A stretch of 64,000 bases of DNA, taken from NCBI GenBank assembly GCA_949825025.1, contig OX463781.1:4443370-4507369 (forward strand), written 5' to 3'. Positions 53,156 to 64,000 of this stretch are shown piece after piece; positions within the stretch are counted from its first letter, which is position 1; each line of letters starts with the position of its first letter. The stretch comes from Siphlonurus alternatus. Taxonomy: Eukaryota > Arthropoda > Insecta > Ephemeroptera > Siphlonuridae. The notes under the pieces are model-generated. The model did no database searches. It saw nothing but the letters and a program-made list of their open reading frames with translations, and was not told where the DNA came from. The position numbers and the translations under genes were made by a program.

Positions 53156-53435
53156 CGTCCATTTAAGTAATTTTTCACTTCTTTTTACTGGCATGCATGC
53201 ACATTAAATTTACATTATCATACAAATATATTTCGTGTTATTTAATATTAATATTTTACTGAATATAATATTATTATATCTTCTTTTTCTTCCACCACAA
53301 TATTTGAGTTGAATACCCGCTGGTTGCTATGGTTTTGTTACTTTTGTTGATGCCATAGCACGCGATGTTGACCGTAAGATCGGGAGAACTTGTGACGCTT
53401 TCAACTAACGGCAGTGAATTTAACCCTAGTTGAAA

Positions 53436-53680
53436 ATTTACGTCTTCAACTCATCTTTTACACGTCTAAATCTAATCTTTTTACCTCTAAAACACATCTT
53501 ATTTCTTCTTCGCTCAAACTGAAGATGAAATGGAGACAATATTTATAACATCTTTTGCTCAAGAAAAGGAAAAAATACGTAATCTCGTCTTTTTTCCTCT
53601 AAAATAGTGCGAAATAAGAAGACAAAGGACGAGAGGAGAGTTTAATATCGAATAATACATGAAATTTATTTCAACTCGGA
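53436..53680 (+). repeat. Interspersed repeat, family M16
   Basis: About 245 bp from AGTTGAAAATTTACGTCTTC to GAAATTTATTTCAACTCGG. The inverted tips (AGTTGAA / TTCAACT) suggest a MITE-like element. Good reference copy for the family. Confidence 0.65.
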
Positions 53681-53885
53681 AGGTGCCTACACACTTAACT
53701 TTTAGATACTGAATCTAAGGACAATTTGTGTACTTAAATTGACCCTGTTTAATTCAGTACAAAATTTGTACTGAAAAGTGCATAAAGTACTGAAAATAAG
53801 GTTTAATTCAGCCATTTAATGTACTGAATCCTAAAACGTCCTTGCTGTAAGGTGAAAATAAAAGTACTGAAAACCCATTCAGTAT

Positions 53886-54266
53886 CTAAAAAGTTTAGTG
53901 TGTATTTGCGAACGTTTTAGCCCACAACAATTAGACTTATGCGAACACGTGGTGGTGGGGTTGTCGGGCGTGCGCCGTGTGGAGGGCCCGCCACAGCTTC
54001 AGCCTGCAGTGTGCCGGCAGACAGCCAGTCAGACGGACCAGCTACTGCAGCTCTCTTGTCATGACTACACGACGTATACAAACTTGTTCTATTGTTTACA
54101 CTCTGATTTTACTGTAGGAAAATTGAAAAAGGACACTGAAGTGCAATTTTTTACGGAAAATCTACAAATCTACAACAAACTTTGTATAAGTTTAAAGCTC
54201 GTGTATAAATAAATTAGTCGGAATAATTTTGATAATACTTGCCGTTACTAAATCACCAGAAAAGCC
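53886..54266 (+). promoter_or_regulatory. Possible 5' untranslated/promoter region of a plus-strand gene
   Basis: A distinctly GC-rich patch (53938-54060) in AT-rich surroundings lies 200 bp upstream of the candidate signal-peptide exon. It has no frame resembling a known protein and no defined TATA box. The assignment is inferred only from base composition and position. Confidence 0.3.
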
Positions 54267-54339
54267 ATGATGTGTGAACACATTCTAACTTTGCTTGTGA
54301 TGGTCAAGCTCTTCGTTCTAACGCAAACACACATGCCAG
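54267..54339 (+). CDS. Candidate first coding exon with signal peptide
   Basis: ATGATG start in the context AAAGCC, followed by 24 codons reading MMCEHILTLLVMVKLFVLTQ and THMP, a short polar start, a hydrophobic core and a plausible cleavage region. It ends in CCAG followed by GTAAGT, a strong donor, leaving phase 1. This looks like the first exon of a secreted or membrane protein on the plus strand. No continuing exon could be identified with confidence in the remaining 9.7 kb, so the family is unknown. A chance open frame remains possible. Confidence 0.45.
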
Positions 54340-54479
54340 GTAAGTCGAAATTAATTATAATAGTGGTGTTATTTAGTCGATGCAAGCGTGTCAAATTTAA
54401 ATTGTAAGTTTTACATTTTAGGCCCCTATTTAAAATTTTCGCCTTAAGCTCTTACACTCATCTTTTTTTCTTCTATTTT

Positions 54480-54672
54480 AAACTTTTTTTTTTGTAAGAA
54501 AAGAGGGAAAAAGACGAGGTTATTTTTTTTTTTTTTCAATTCTTGAGAATATAAAATGTTAAAAATATTTTTTCATTTCATCCGCACTTTGAGCGAGGGT
54601 GTGTTTTAGAGGTACAAAGATAATAATAGGTTTAGACGTGTAAAGGATGAGTTGAAGACATTTTTCAATTAG
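54480..54672 (-). repeat. Interspersed repeat, family M16, partial
   Basis: Shares TTCATTTCATCCGCACTTT, GAGGTACAAAGAT and GGATGAGTTGAAGACAT with the reverse copy at 52165. It would lie in the first intron of the putative plus-strand gene. Confidence 0.6.
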
Positions 54673-55325
54673 AGTGTCTAAATCTATTCATCAAAACACA
54701 CTTTTGTTTTCTAGGAATGAGGATTTAATGCAGAAGTTATTTTTAATTCTCCATTCTTAATAAGATGTAATATTTTCTCCTCTTAAATTTAATGTAAATC
54801 ATAGGACGAATTTTTCCTTCAACATTTTACATAAAATTTATTAAATCAAGTTATTAATTGTTGCATTCAGAAGTCAATAGATAGCATTTGAATCTTCACT
54901 GATCCATGAACATAATTTTCTAACATTCATGAATAATTTAATTAAATTATGTATTATTTATGTGATAATATTTGGTTAACAACAATGTCTATATAATTTT
55001 TACTTTGTATAGAATAAAAAAAATAAAATCGAAAAATATTCAAAAATGAAAGTTAAATTTTAATAAATTTTTTTAATCATGTATCATATACATATGTAAG
55101 TTATGATAGTATCATTAAAGCTCTAGTATTTTTTTTTTTTCAAGCAGTGGCATCGTCTAGCGTGTCTTTGTTATAGTTCGCGTGTTTTTGCTTAACCCTC
55201 TCAACACAAAACAAATCTCAGTTACAAAAAAATCAATAACATTCTATAAATAATACTTGGAAACAGTTTGTGGAAAATTATATCCATGATTCTTTTTGTG
55301 TAAAAATATTACCACGTGAAAATAT

Positions 55326-57311
55326 CACCCTAGTAAAACTTTTTCCTGTAAATACCCTGTAAAAACCCTGTAGGCAACCGGTAGAGGCCAAAAAACCCTG
55401 TAAATACCCTGTACACACCCAGTAAAGTCAATTTGACCCTGTAGGCTCTGATTTTACTCTTTTCGCTACTGGTTGCGATCCAGTAGCAACCCAGTAACTA
55501 CCCTGTAGCAATAAGTAAAAGTCTCTACTAACCAGTACACACTCTGTAAAACCCTGTACAGCTCGATCCCGTAGCTTACAGGAACCTACAGACTCCGCTA
55601 CAGGTAACGGCTATCCTGTAATTTACCAGTAGCTTCCAGTAATCATCGGTAGATTTAGTAAATTGTTATCCTGTAGCGAGTACGGGAACCTACAGACTCG
55701 CTACAGGTAACAGCTATCCTGTAATATACCAGTAGCTTCCAGTAATCATCGGTAGATTTAGTAAATTGTTATCCTGTAGCAATTACAGGAACCTACAGAC
55801 TCGCTACAGGTAACAGCTAACCTGTAATATACCAGTATCTTCCAGTAATAATCAGTAACTTGCATTAAATTTGAACCTGTAACGAGTACAGGAACCTACA
55901 GACTCATTACAGGTATAGAGTTTCAAATCACACTGTAATTAGTCAGTAGTTTCCAGTATTTGTGTGTAGCTTTCAACGGTTTTTAATCCATACATATTAT
56001 ATATGACACGATTGCCACAGATTCCACTTTTAAGTTTTTTTACATATATTTCTATAATAATATAATTAATATTCATTGCTAGCATATTATTTCTATGATT
56101 ATAAATTATGTGCATCATAAATATAGGCATACATGAAGAACCTTGCATGATACTGTATTTCTTTTAATTAAATTTATAACCTCATTCTCTTGCTTCTAAT
56201 ATTGTGGTTCCTTTCACCACCTACACAGCTAATTTAAATGTCAATTATAGGAGTCGCTGCAGAAGTGCTTGTATACCTGAAAAGAGTGTACTTCTCATAA
56301 GCTGACATTTAATTTTTAATTGAATAACCATTAAACATGAAATTAATGAATGGACTTGGCTTTCATGCCCGTTTAGAGACTCGTATCAATAAGTCTAAAG
56401 TAAAATAAAGTATTTCAACAAAAAAATAACAATTAAATAGCTTGTATTTCGAAATAATCTGACTTTAAAAATAAAATCGTATTATCGTTTTTAAATTATG
56501 TGCAGAAAATAATAATTTCTAAAAAATTAAAAATGAAAAAAAATGAAAGTATCTGTTTTATTATCATTGCTGCGTACAATTGAACAAATATTTTTACATG
56601 TCTGTAAATTTAATAGTTGATTTTAGATTTTGATTGAAAATCTGAGAAACTCGAGTACGCCTGTCACGAGGACGGTGAAGCTTATATAGGCAATTCATAG
56701 GTAGTTCTTGTACGCGCGCGTTACTCGTTAGTTAAGGCAGGTAGGATAGGCTAGGGCTAGGCAGGTTATATGGTAGGGACTTCTACACAAAGACAGGATG
56801 TTAATACTACCTCATTTATATTTTTGCATTACTTTTTTCTATAATGCTACTGATACTTACAGGGTGTATACAGGGTAAGTTTACAGGGTAGCTACTGGTT
56901 CCCACTGACTACCTACAGGGTACCTACAGGAAGCTACAAGCTAGGTACAGACTGCTACCGGAACCTACAGGTTACGACAAGGTGGATTTACGGAGTAGCT
57001 ACAGGTTATTACTGACTGCCTACAGGTTTTTACTGACTGCCTACAGGTTCTTACTGACTGCCTACAGGTTCTTTCTGACTGCCTACTGGGTACCTACGGG
57101 CTAGATACTGATTGCTACCGGAACTTACAGGTTGTCTTACCAGTAGAACTTGAGATCGAACCCTGTAGGTACCCTGTAAAAATGTAACATCCACAGGGTA
57201 TGTACAGGGTTCTACAGGGTAAGCTACTGGTTACCTACTGGTTTAGAGCTACTGGTTGGCTACAGGGTATTTACAGGAAAGAATCGACTTCAATTTTGCA
57301 CTAGGGCAGTG
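55326..57311. mobile_element. ~2-kb non-autonomous element with subterminal repeat arrays
   Basis: Inverted ends: CACCCTAGTAAAAC... with TTTCCTGTAAATACCCTGTA at the left, and TACAGGGTATTTACAGGAAA ...GCACTAGGGCAGTG at the right. Each end is followed inward by an array of degenerate CCCTGTA/TACAGGG and ACCTACAG words: 55340-55975 and, inverted, 56860-57270. In the left array a 103-104-bp unit (GAACCTACAGACT... to ...CAGTA) is repeated about four times, starting at 55582, 55686, 55789 and 55892. The centre (about 55980-56855) is unique AT-rich DNA without a credible frame. The design resembles DNA transposons with many subterminal transposase-binding sites; the superfamily is not identified. Confidence 0.75.
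55582..55975. repeat. Tandem array of ~103-bp units
   Basis: Starts of GAACCTACAGACTC-type words at 55582, 55686, 55789 and 55892 give spacings of 104, 103 and 103. Units 1-3 are very similar, including ACCAGTAGCTTCCAGTAATC; the fourth is diverged. Confidence 0.9.
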
Positions 57312-57699
57312 ACAATTTTAATGTATTCTACAATTATTTTATAGAAGCGTAATCATAATATTTGTTTGATGCAATGCATGTAAGAGAATGATAACTTGTT
57401 TAACAACAATGTTTCGTATTGCTTTGATATTTTTTATTTTAATTGAAAATTAGGAAAGCGAGGAACACAATTACTGTAAAATTCTCTTAAAAAACAAACA
57501 AACATTGAGATGAAATTTGATACAGATTTACCTGAAGTTGATTATTCAAAGCAAAATTTCAAGAATAAAAAATGAATTCTTCTTTTGGGACAAGGTGTTA
57601 GAGCATAATTATGTGAACTTTACGTTTAAAAGTAATTATAAGTTATACTAGAGACTATATTTCCAATTTTCAAGAACTTGACAAAGATGTAATCCTAGT

Positions 57700-57960
57700 T
57701 GAAAAATACGTCTTCAACTAATTTTTTACACATCTAAACGTGTTATTTTAAAGTCTTTTTACCTCAAAAACTCATCTTATTTCTTTCTCGCTAAACCTGA
57801 GGATGAAATAATTTCGATATTAAATCTAAATTCATTCTTTCTAAAATCTTATAATACTCAATAAGATGAAAAAGACGCCTTCATCAAAGCTTATTATATT
57901 AGCTTTGGTCGTTATACCTCTTGAATATGGTGCAAAATAGCAAGGAAAAATAGAAAGATT
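57700..57960 (+). repeat. Interspersed repeat, family M16
   Basis: CGTCTTCAACTAATTTTTTA, ATCTTATTTCTTTCTCGCT and GAGGATGAAATAAT match the other M16 copies; the right part is rearranged. Confidence 0.55.
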
Positions 57961-58465
57961 GATGCTAAAAATTCATAAAAAGTGATTAAGAAGCGTTTTT
58001 TTTTCTCACCCAGGAAGCCTAAAAATAATTATTTTATTTCTAATTTTGATATTAAATTCCAGTACCATAAAATTTCCGTGCTAAGTTTCTTGATAACAAT
58101 CCCTACTGTTAAAATAAATAAATTTTTGATTATTTAAATTAATTTAAAGTTATAATTTTTCTAATGGCAAAATTTTTTCCTTATAATAATACAAACTGAA
58201 TGGGAAGTTTTAAACAATTTGTTACTTCATATTTTTCTCAAGGCTGTTCAGACGAAGTAAGAAGACTTCACTAATTGAAGTAACTTGATATCTTAGTCAT
58301 TAAATTATTAAACTTTTTCCCTGGGGACTTTTAACGAGTAATTTACGAAACATGTTAAAATTTTAACTAACTTAAAATAACATTTTATTGTAAAGATGTA
58401 AAACTACATGTAATTAAAATTAAAAAAAAAAATTAAAAGAAAGTTTGTACAGGTATGAGTCTATA
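57961..58465. other. AT-rich spacer without recognised features
   Basis: Nothing recognised beyond A/T-rich low-complexity sequence. Confidence 0.4.
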
Positions 58466-58469
58466 ATAT

Positions 58470-58628
58470 ACATACATACATACATACATACATACATACA
58501 TACATACATACATACATACATACATACATACATACATACATACATACATACATACATACATACATACATACATACATACATACATACATACATACATACA
58601 TACATACATACATACATACATACATACA

Positions 58629-58711
<83 letters not shown>
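58470..58711. repeat. Compound microsatellite (CATA)n-(TA)n
   Basis: About 186 bp of perfect CATA tetranucleotides (to about 58656) followed by about 54 bp of TA. The frames of repeating Tyr-Ile-His-Thr and Met-Tyr-Val-Cys here are artefacts. Confidence 0.97.
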
Positions 58712-58713
<2 letters not shown>

Positions 58714-59937
58714 AAGTTCTAATTAACTGAGAAAGAAAATAAAAATAACCTAATACTTTAGAACTTGTCTTATTAATACAAATTGTCTCGTTGTTTTAAT
58801 TGAAAATCAGAATATTCGATGTTAAATAAAATAATTAATTTACAATACAATTTAACTTATTTTCTTGAATGTTGAGTTATTCCCAATGACGTATAGGAAA
58901 TCTACTCATTTTTTCAATAATACTGATCTTTCACCATACGTCATAAAACAATACATATGATGTCACGATTATGTAGGCAAAACATTATCAGCAGCATAGC
59001 AGATACGTGTTAAAGTTGGTCTCAAAATAAATTTCTCCTGACTGTATACGCATAATTTTTCTTTGAGTTTTCTTTCAAATATGGTGAAAAAAATAACAAA
59101 TACTATTGTACAAAAATATTTGGCAACCAAAGTAAAGAGATGTTTGACTTACTTTTACCCGCACAAAATAGGATTTTAGGGTTCCCTGATGCCTACATTC
59201 CGAGGATCTTCGGGTGGCTTCGAACATCATCTACGTGCTACGCAAAACGTAGACATGAAACTCTCGTATAAAAAAATCATGTTTTGTAGGATTTTATATT
59301 TTTATTTATTTCAATTTACCTCCCATTTTATCATTATATTTTAAAAAGTTCCCCCTTGCATGTTTTTTTTTATTGAGTCTTGCAACTTCTGGACCCTCGA
59401 GCGTGATTGGCTGAAGGCACACTTGAGGTGGGCGTGGTCCAATGAGTGCACGGTGAAGGGTCATTGCAGTTCTAGAGTCACTGAGCGTTAACTAACCTCA
59501 AGTTGACTACCCTTATGAGGCAAATTCATGCTCCCGTTAACATTGAATAGTAAAAAATAAGCTAAATTGAAATAACAGTACTTCAATTAAAAAGAATATT
59601 ACTGGGAAAAAAAAAATAAAAATAAAATAAAGCTATAATTATATTTTAAAAAGCTACATACTATACTCCTCCATAATTTAGGTACTTTTAAGCAGCTTAT
59701 GCGGCAAAATTAATTCTCGGCTACCAAATTAATGTATTCTTACCGAAATACGATACCGAAATGACAGAATGTTTCATTTTAGGTTATATGTATTTGGAAT
59801 AATTTGTTTTTTATTTGCCTCGCCATTGTTGCCTGATTAGTTAGGCAACTTTTCATACTTTCCTGCGTCCAAGTTTGCATACCTAGCCCAAATAAGTGAA
59901 TTTTCTTTATACACATTATATTGATATTGAATAGTCA
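58712..59937. other. Spacer without recognised genes
   Basis: Mostly AT-rich. A short GC-richer stretch at 59390-59470 (GGTGGGCGTGGTCCAATGAG) resembles repeat sequence, but no second copy was identified with confidence. Confidence 0.4.
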
Positions 59938-60199
59938 CCCCTAGTTGAAAAATTACGTTTTCAACTCATATTTTACACGTCTAAACCTAATCTTTTTATG
60001 TCTAAAACACATCTTATTTCCTCTTCGCTCAAAGTGAGGATGAAATGAAGAAATAATTCTTACATTTTATGTTCAAGAAGAGGAAAAAAGAGGTAATCTC
60101 GTCTTTTTCACCTCTTCTTTTACTCTAAAATGGTGCAAAATATGAGGAGAAAACACGAGGAGAGCTAGTGAAGAAAAGATGAAATTTATTTCAACTCGG
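59938..60199 (+). repeat. Interspersed repeat, family M16
   Basis: About 260 bp from CTAGTTGAAAAATTACG to ATTTATTTCAACTCGGG. Well preserved, with CACATCTTATTTCCTCTTCG and AAAGTGAGGATGAAATGAAG. Ends inverted as AGTTGAA/TTCAACT. Confidence 0.7.
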
Positions 60200-60447
60200 G
60201 ACAGTAAAACACCTAATTTATTAGTACCATAAAATATATTACATTTACGATTACTTGTGAAGGTTTAGTACAGTGACATTACAAAAATACGATACTCATT
60301 TCAGGTGGTTGCATTCTATAGGTTTTGTGTGTTTCAAGTGACCGGTGAATTACTGAAACAATGACGTCTGTGTGTGTGTGGGGGGGGGGGAAGAGGAGGG
60401 ATAGGGGGGGAGGCAGACCTGCTCTCTTTCAGCCTGATGTATGGGCA

Positions 60448-60559
<112 letters not shown>

Positions 60560-60922
60560 GCCGTCCTAACTGTGTTAAAGCGAGCAGCAAATGTCAGATA
60601 CATCTGTTGCGGTTGCTGCCACTAAGTATGTTCGGATCTCAAGTGTCTACTAAAGCAGAACACACCAATGTAATAGTTTTGTATTCCCATAATATACGTG
60701 GTTGTACTACTTTTTTATAGCTACGGTAAAAAATTACATTTTGTATGTGTTGTTGTAGCCCATTAAATTTTATCTGTTGTCTATATTTTTTCACAAAGTG
60801 TTGTAAAAAATAAATAAAAGAAAATTTAAATTTATATAAATAAAAACTAAATTTGAGGTTGAAAAATATACGATAATGTTTAACAATGGAAGTAATTACT
60901 CATATAATAATATAACTATATA

Positions 60923-61040
60923 ATGGGCGCGATCCAAGAAGGAAGTAATCTAGGTAATCTACGTTTCTCACTAACTACGTTTAATGCAATTGATTTAGAC
61001 TGGCACCAAACGTGTGGTTAATGAGAAGATTTCTGGAAAA
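60923..61040. mobile_element. Degenerate M4-like hairpin
   Basis: Starts TGGGCGCGATCCAAGAAGGA, like the M4 left end, and continues with ACTAACTACGTTTAATG. The right end is eroded. Confidence 0.4.
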
Positions 61041-61083
61041 ACCTTTGGTGAAACCCCCCAATATTTCAAATGATCTAAAGTTA

Positions 61084-61437
61084 AACCTAGGTTAAAAAAT
61101 TCCGTCTTCAACTCATCTTTTACACGTCTATAAAACCTAATCTTTTTACCTCTAAAACACATCTTATTTCCTCTCCGCTCAAAGTGAGGATGAAATAAAG
61201 ACAATGGTTGGTATTCACGAAGAGTTAAAGAGCGTTGTAGGGAGAGATATTTTAGAAAGCGTTTTTTATACCAGGTAACAGGTAAGAATAACGCTTCTTA
61301 AAATATCTCTCCCTAAAACGCTCCTTAACTCTTCGTGAATACCACCCAATATTTCTATCATTTTATGTTCAAGAAGAGGAAAAAAGACGAAAACCGAGTT
61401 TAATAGCGAAGAAAAGATGAAATTTATTTCAAGTCGG
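61084..61437 (+). repeat. M16 repeat interrupted by a hairpin MITE (M5)
   Basis: The outer repeat (TCCGTCTTCAACTCATC to ATTTATTTCAAGTCGGG) is split at 61205/61348 by a 142-bp hairpin with ends GGTTGGTATTCACGAAGAG and CTCTTCGTGAATACCACCC and inner GGGAGAGATATTTTA / TAAAATATCTCTCCC. Comparison with 59938 and 53436 shows the M16 sequence resumes after the hairpin, with AAT on both sides. Confidence 0.75.
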
Positions 61438-61959
61438 GAAAACTAAATGAGTACCTGGGATATTGAACAGTGTGTGAATACACTGCACCGTCACTTTGCC
61501 AACTCTGTACTATCTTTCTGCAATTCTTTCCCAATAACATTTTCTTTTACGATAATGTAAGTTTAATTTTACTTTGAAGGTAAATAATTACGTGGATTTA
61601 TGGACGCATATAAAATATTTTTGTAATTTTTATTTAAAACACTTCAGAAAATGCAGAAGACAAAAATTTTTTTTTTTTTTTTTTTTCCACTTTCTAACGA
61701 GAATTTTACAATTTGTCGCAACAAACAAAGCCAGCTGCGTTCTTACTTGTTTGATAATAGAGATCTGACAGCCCCAACTGCTGCAATTTATCGTCGTGTA
61801 TTTAGCAACAAAATATTTGAAGCAGGTGACTCACAGGTGGCGAAATTTTATGAAAATGTGCCTAGTGTGTAAAAATTTCATTACGTTGACACGATGGTAA
61901 TGCTTGCTCCTTTTTTGAAGAAAGAAATTAATTTTGTTGTGCAGTCATAATAGAGTACA

Positions 61960-62258
61960 ATAAAGTATCGGCTTAAAAATTTTTTATTGCAAAAATGGAT
62001 GCGAAGTTTTGATTTTTTTTTCAGAGTTTTTAGAGTCGGTAAGTATTGCTAAAAAGGTTTGCCGAGGTCGGGTTCGAACTCACGCTCTTTTTAGTCCGTA
62101 ATATTAAGAGAGGTGTCAAGAAGCGTCACTTTCTCTGTATACTTTCAATAATTTTTAAAAATAGTTTCCACACACTAAAAAATCTAATAAAAATCAGAGT
62201 AGCATAACTTCGCATTCTCTATCCATTTCTGCATTAAAAAATTTTGAGGTCTATAATT
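61960..62258. mobile_element. MITE, family M1, B-box subtype
   Basis: TTTTTATTGCAAAAATGGAT and ATCCATTTCTGCATTAAAAA form the arms. The core has GGTCGGGTTCGAACTCACGC, as in the copies at 6669 and 38344. The right flank is a poly-T run. Confidence 0.68.
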
Positions 62259-64000
62259 TTGGGTTTTTTTTTTTTTTTTTTGAAAAAAATTTATTTGCTT
62301 CGAGAAATAGAATACTGAATATGAAATTTATAATACAAAAGTGGTGAAAAAAAAAAAAAAAATGCTGTTACCTTTTTACATAAAAATAGCACGTCCATTA
62401 TCGCATTAGCTTTTTGAACAACAAAATTGAATAAATAATAACCTTGCCTCTGTACTGTTATCAAATAATGTAAACAAAAAGGAATTATAAAAAAAATACT
62501 CTCTTTATTATTTAGATATATATGCTTTAAAAAAATGAAGGAAATAATGCTACTACAAGACTCAACATTTATAAAGTAGAACGTAGATAGACTAAAATAC
62601 TGTAGACAGCATAAATAATTTTGTTATTATTTTATAGTGGGATAGAGGGCCTCAATAAGTTATTATTCAAGTATTATAATTATTTTGAATCATATGCTGC
62701 AAAACGCTGTGACGTCAAAGTCAAACAATAACTTTTCCTATGATTATGTGTTAAATATTTGCATGACTATTACGTCATAGTGATTTTATTTTTTTGCATA
62801 AATTTCAGTTTTCAAAGCAAAAAGAAATTGACAATACATAACTCGAGGCCCTCTATCCAAATACACAATAAATAAATTCCATGAATGTTGTTTTTCTGGA
62901 GACTCGTTTTATTGGCAATGTGTGTACATATAGGGGTTCTCACCCTTGCCATTTTCCGCCAAGGCTGTAGCCAATTGTAATTCGACTTAACGCGGGGGAG
63001 AGAGAAAAGATAAAGTACGTCAGGGGATGTTCAGATAATAATTGGATGAGGTTTTCTACTTATAAGCTTTACCTATACCTATGTATATAGAAAAGAAAAA
63101 CAATTTAAGAACATATACTTTTTATTTGTGTGTATATAGAAAAAGTTTTTTGATATTTTTCTCATATTTCGACTTTTCTGAGCTTATGTATAAAAAAAAT
63201 GGAGAGAAGAGAAGAGCCACCAATGATGTATGAGCGTCCAAATTCAATAACGCGTGTCCATAGGGAGCTCAGTTGCCTGTTTGTCTGTAGTATGAAATAT
63301 GGCCAACAAAGACTTGCAGAGGTAATATCAGCCATTTACCGAGACCAAAATATTGGGTCATAGTTCGCTTGAGTTGTACTAACTCACTGCAACGATGCGT
63401 ATCATTTTATAGCATTTATTACAGCAAAATTCAAGTAGTTTTATAATAAACTAGAGTAAAATGTATACCATATTTAAGAACCAGAAAGTTTTGTACTAAT
63501 CGTAATATTGCTTCTTAATGTAATGATTCCTCATTTGAGTCATTTGTAAAATTATCACTCGATTGAATACATGAGATCTAAATTTAAGCCAGGCCTAAGT
63601 TTGTTGACTTTTTGATTAACTATAATAACAATCAAAATCAAGAAAGTTGAGTATAGATTAGAGTTAAACCTCATCTTTGCAATCGACTGTACATCTTCAA
63701 CTCATCCTAAACCCATTATGTACTAGCGATGCATTTTAGCATCACTAAACATCCCCTAGAAGAAAATTTAATTAAAATTAAGTTACAATGTAACATTGAT
63801 AAAAATAGTCAATAATGATATAAAAATAGTCAATAATGATTTGCATTGACACTATAGAGGTAGTGAAATGTTAATTTTGCTCAAAAAAAATTTTTTTTTA
63901 CCCTCACAGGGTAAAGCAAAGTTAGGGTACATAATTTGTACGACTTCTGCTAAGAAGTTATTTTGAATATACCTTAATAACTTTTTTAGAGGTAATGCTA
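62259..64000. other. AT-rich right edge without recognised genes
   Basis: Homopolymer runs at 62264-62281 and 62348-62361, a short M1-like right-arm fragment at about 62838-62890 (ACTCGAGGCCCTCTATCC), and otherwise A/T-rich DNA. No gene, tRNA or complete element was recognised. Confidence 0.45.

Noticed and set aside
55326..57311. CRISPR-like array
   Set aside because: Eukaryotic context; the 103-bp units are contiguous degenerate repeats without regular spacers and lie within an inverted-repeat element.
58420..58726. Frames of repeating MYVC or YIHT
   Set aside because: Translation of the (CATA)n microsatellite.
61448..61872. Small frames (one starting MSTWDIEQCVNTL, one including YRRVFSNKIFEAGDSQVAK) considered as later exons of the gene starting at 54267
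   Set aside because: Acceptors are weak, phase with 54339 is not decisive, and no family is recognisable; evidence insufficient to annotate.

Overview
The window is AT-rich, intron-containing nuclear DNA from an animal, almost certainly an arthropod and most likely an insect with a repeat-rich genome. The main evidence is a head-to-tail minus-strand array of gustatory receptor (GR, 7tm_7) genes. Each has the same five phase-0 exons and ends in the insect GR signature (TYhhhhhQF-like; here AYMLVLVQF or SYMVILMQF). The order of insect cannot be fixed from this window.

Layout. (1) 1-3070, minus strand: the first exons of a secreted trypsin-like serine protease, with an in-frame TAG in the catalytic-domain exon. 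(2) 3.7-47.9 kb: the GR array. Five genes look intact: A 4403-8156, B 14866-20000, C 21086-28992, E 37380-41629 and F 43199-47853. One is an obvious pseudogene, D 31021-34038, and there is an orphan last exon at 34623-34712. A, B, C and D form one recent subgroup; E and F are older relatives. E looks mosaic: most of exon 2 and exon 5 match the A/B/C type, while exons 1, 3 and 4 do not. (3) 8260-13714: a young Ty3/gypsy LTR retrotransposon (gag-pol 8670-12725) inserted about 100 bp upstream of gene A. It has a 5-bp target duplication and an internal 508-bp tandem duplication. (4) 48-64 kb: gene-poor, repeat-rich DNA with one candidate signal-peptide exon on the plus strand at 54267-54339.

Introns and spacers are crowded with non-autonomous elements: several families of palindromic MITEs, many nested; two 5'-truncated LINE 3' ends (17.9-18.6 and 25.0-26.3 kb); three SINEs whose heads derive from 5S rRNA (4.6-4.9, 23.5-23.9 and 50.0-50.5 kb); and a ~2-kb element with arrays of subterminal repeats (55.3-57.3 kb). 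Long microsatellites occur at 27.3, 37.1, 58.5 and 60.5 kb.

Functionally, the GR genes would encode chemosensory receptor channels of peripheral neurons. The protease gene is unrelated to them. Nothing here is bacterial, and no CRISPR or operon-like system is present. The most interesting features are the exon-by-exon mosaic evolution of the GR array, the fused-exon pseudogene carrying a tiny hAT-like insertion, the 5S-derived SINE family, and the subterminal-repeat element.
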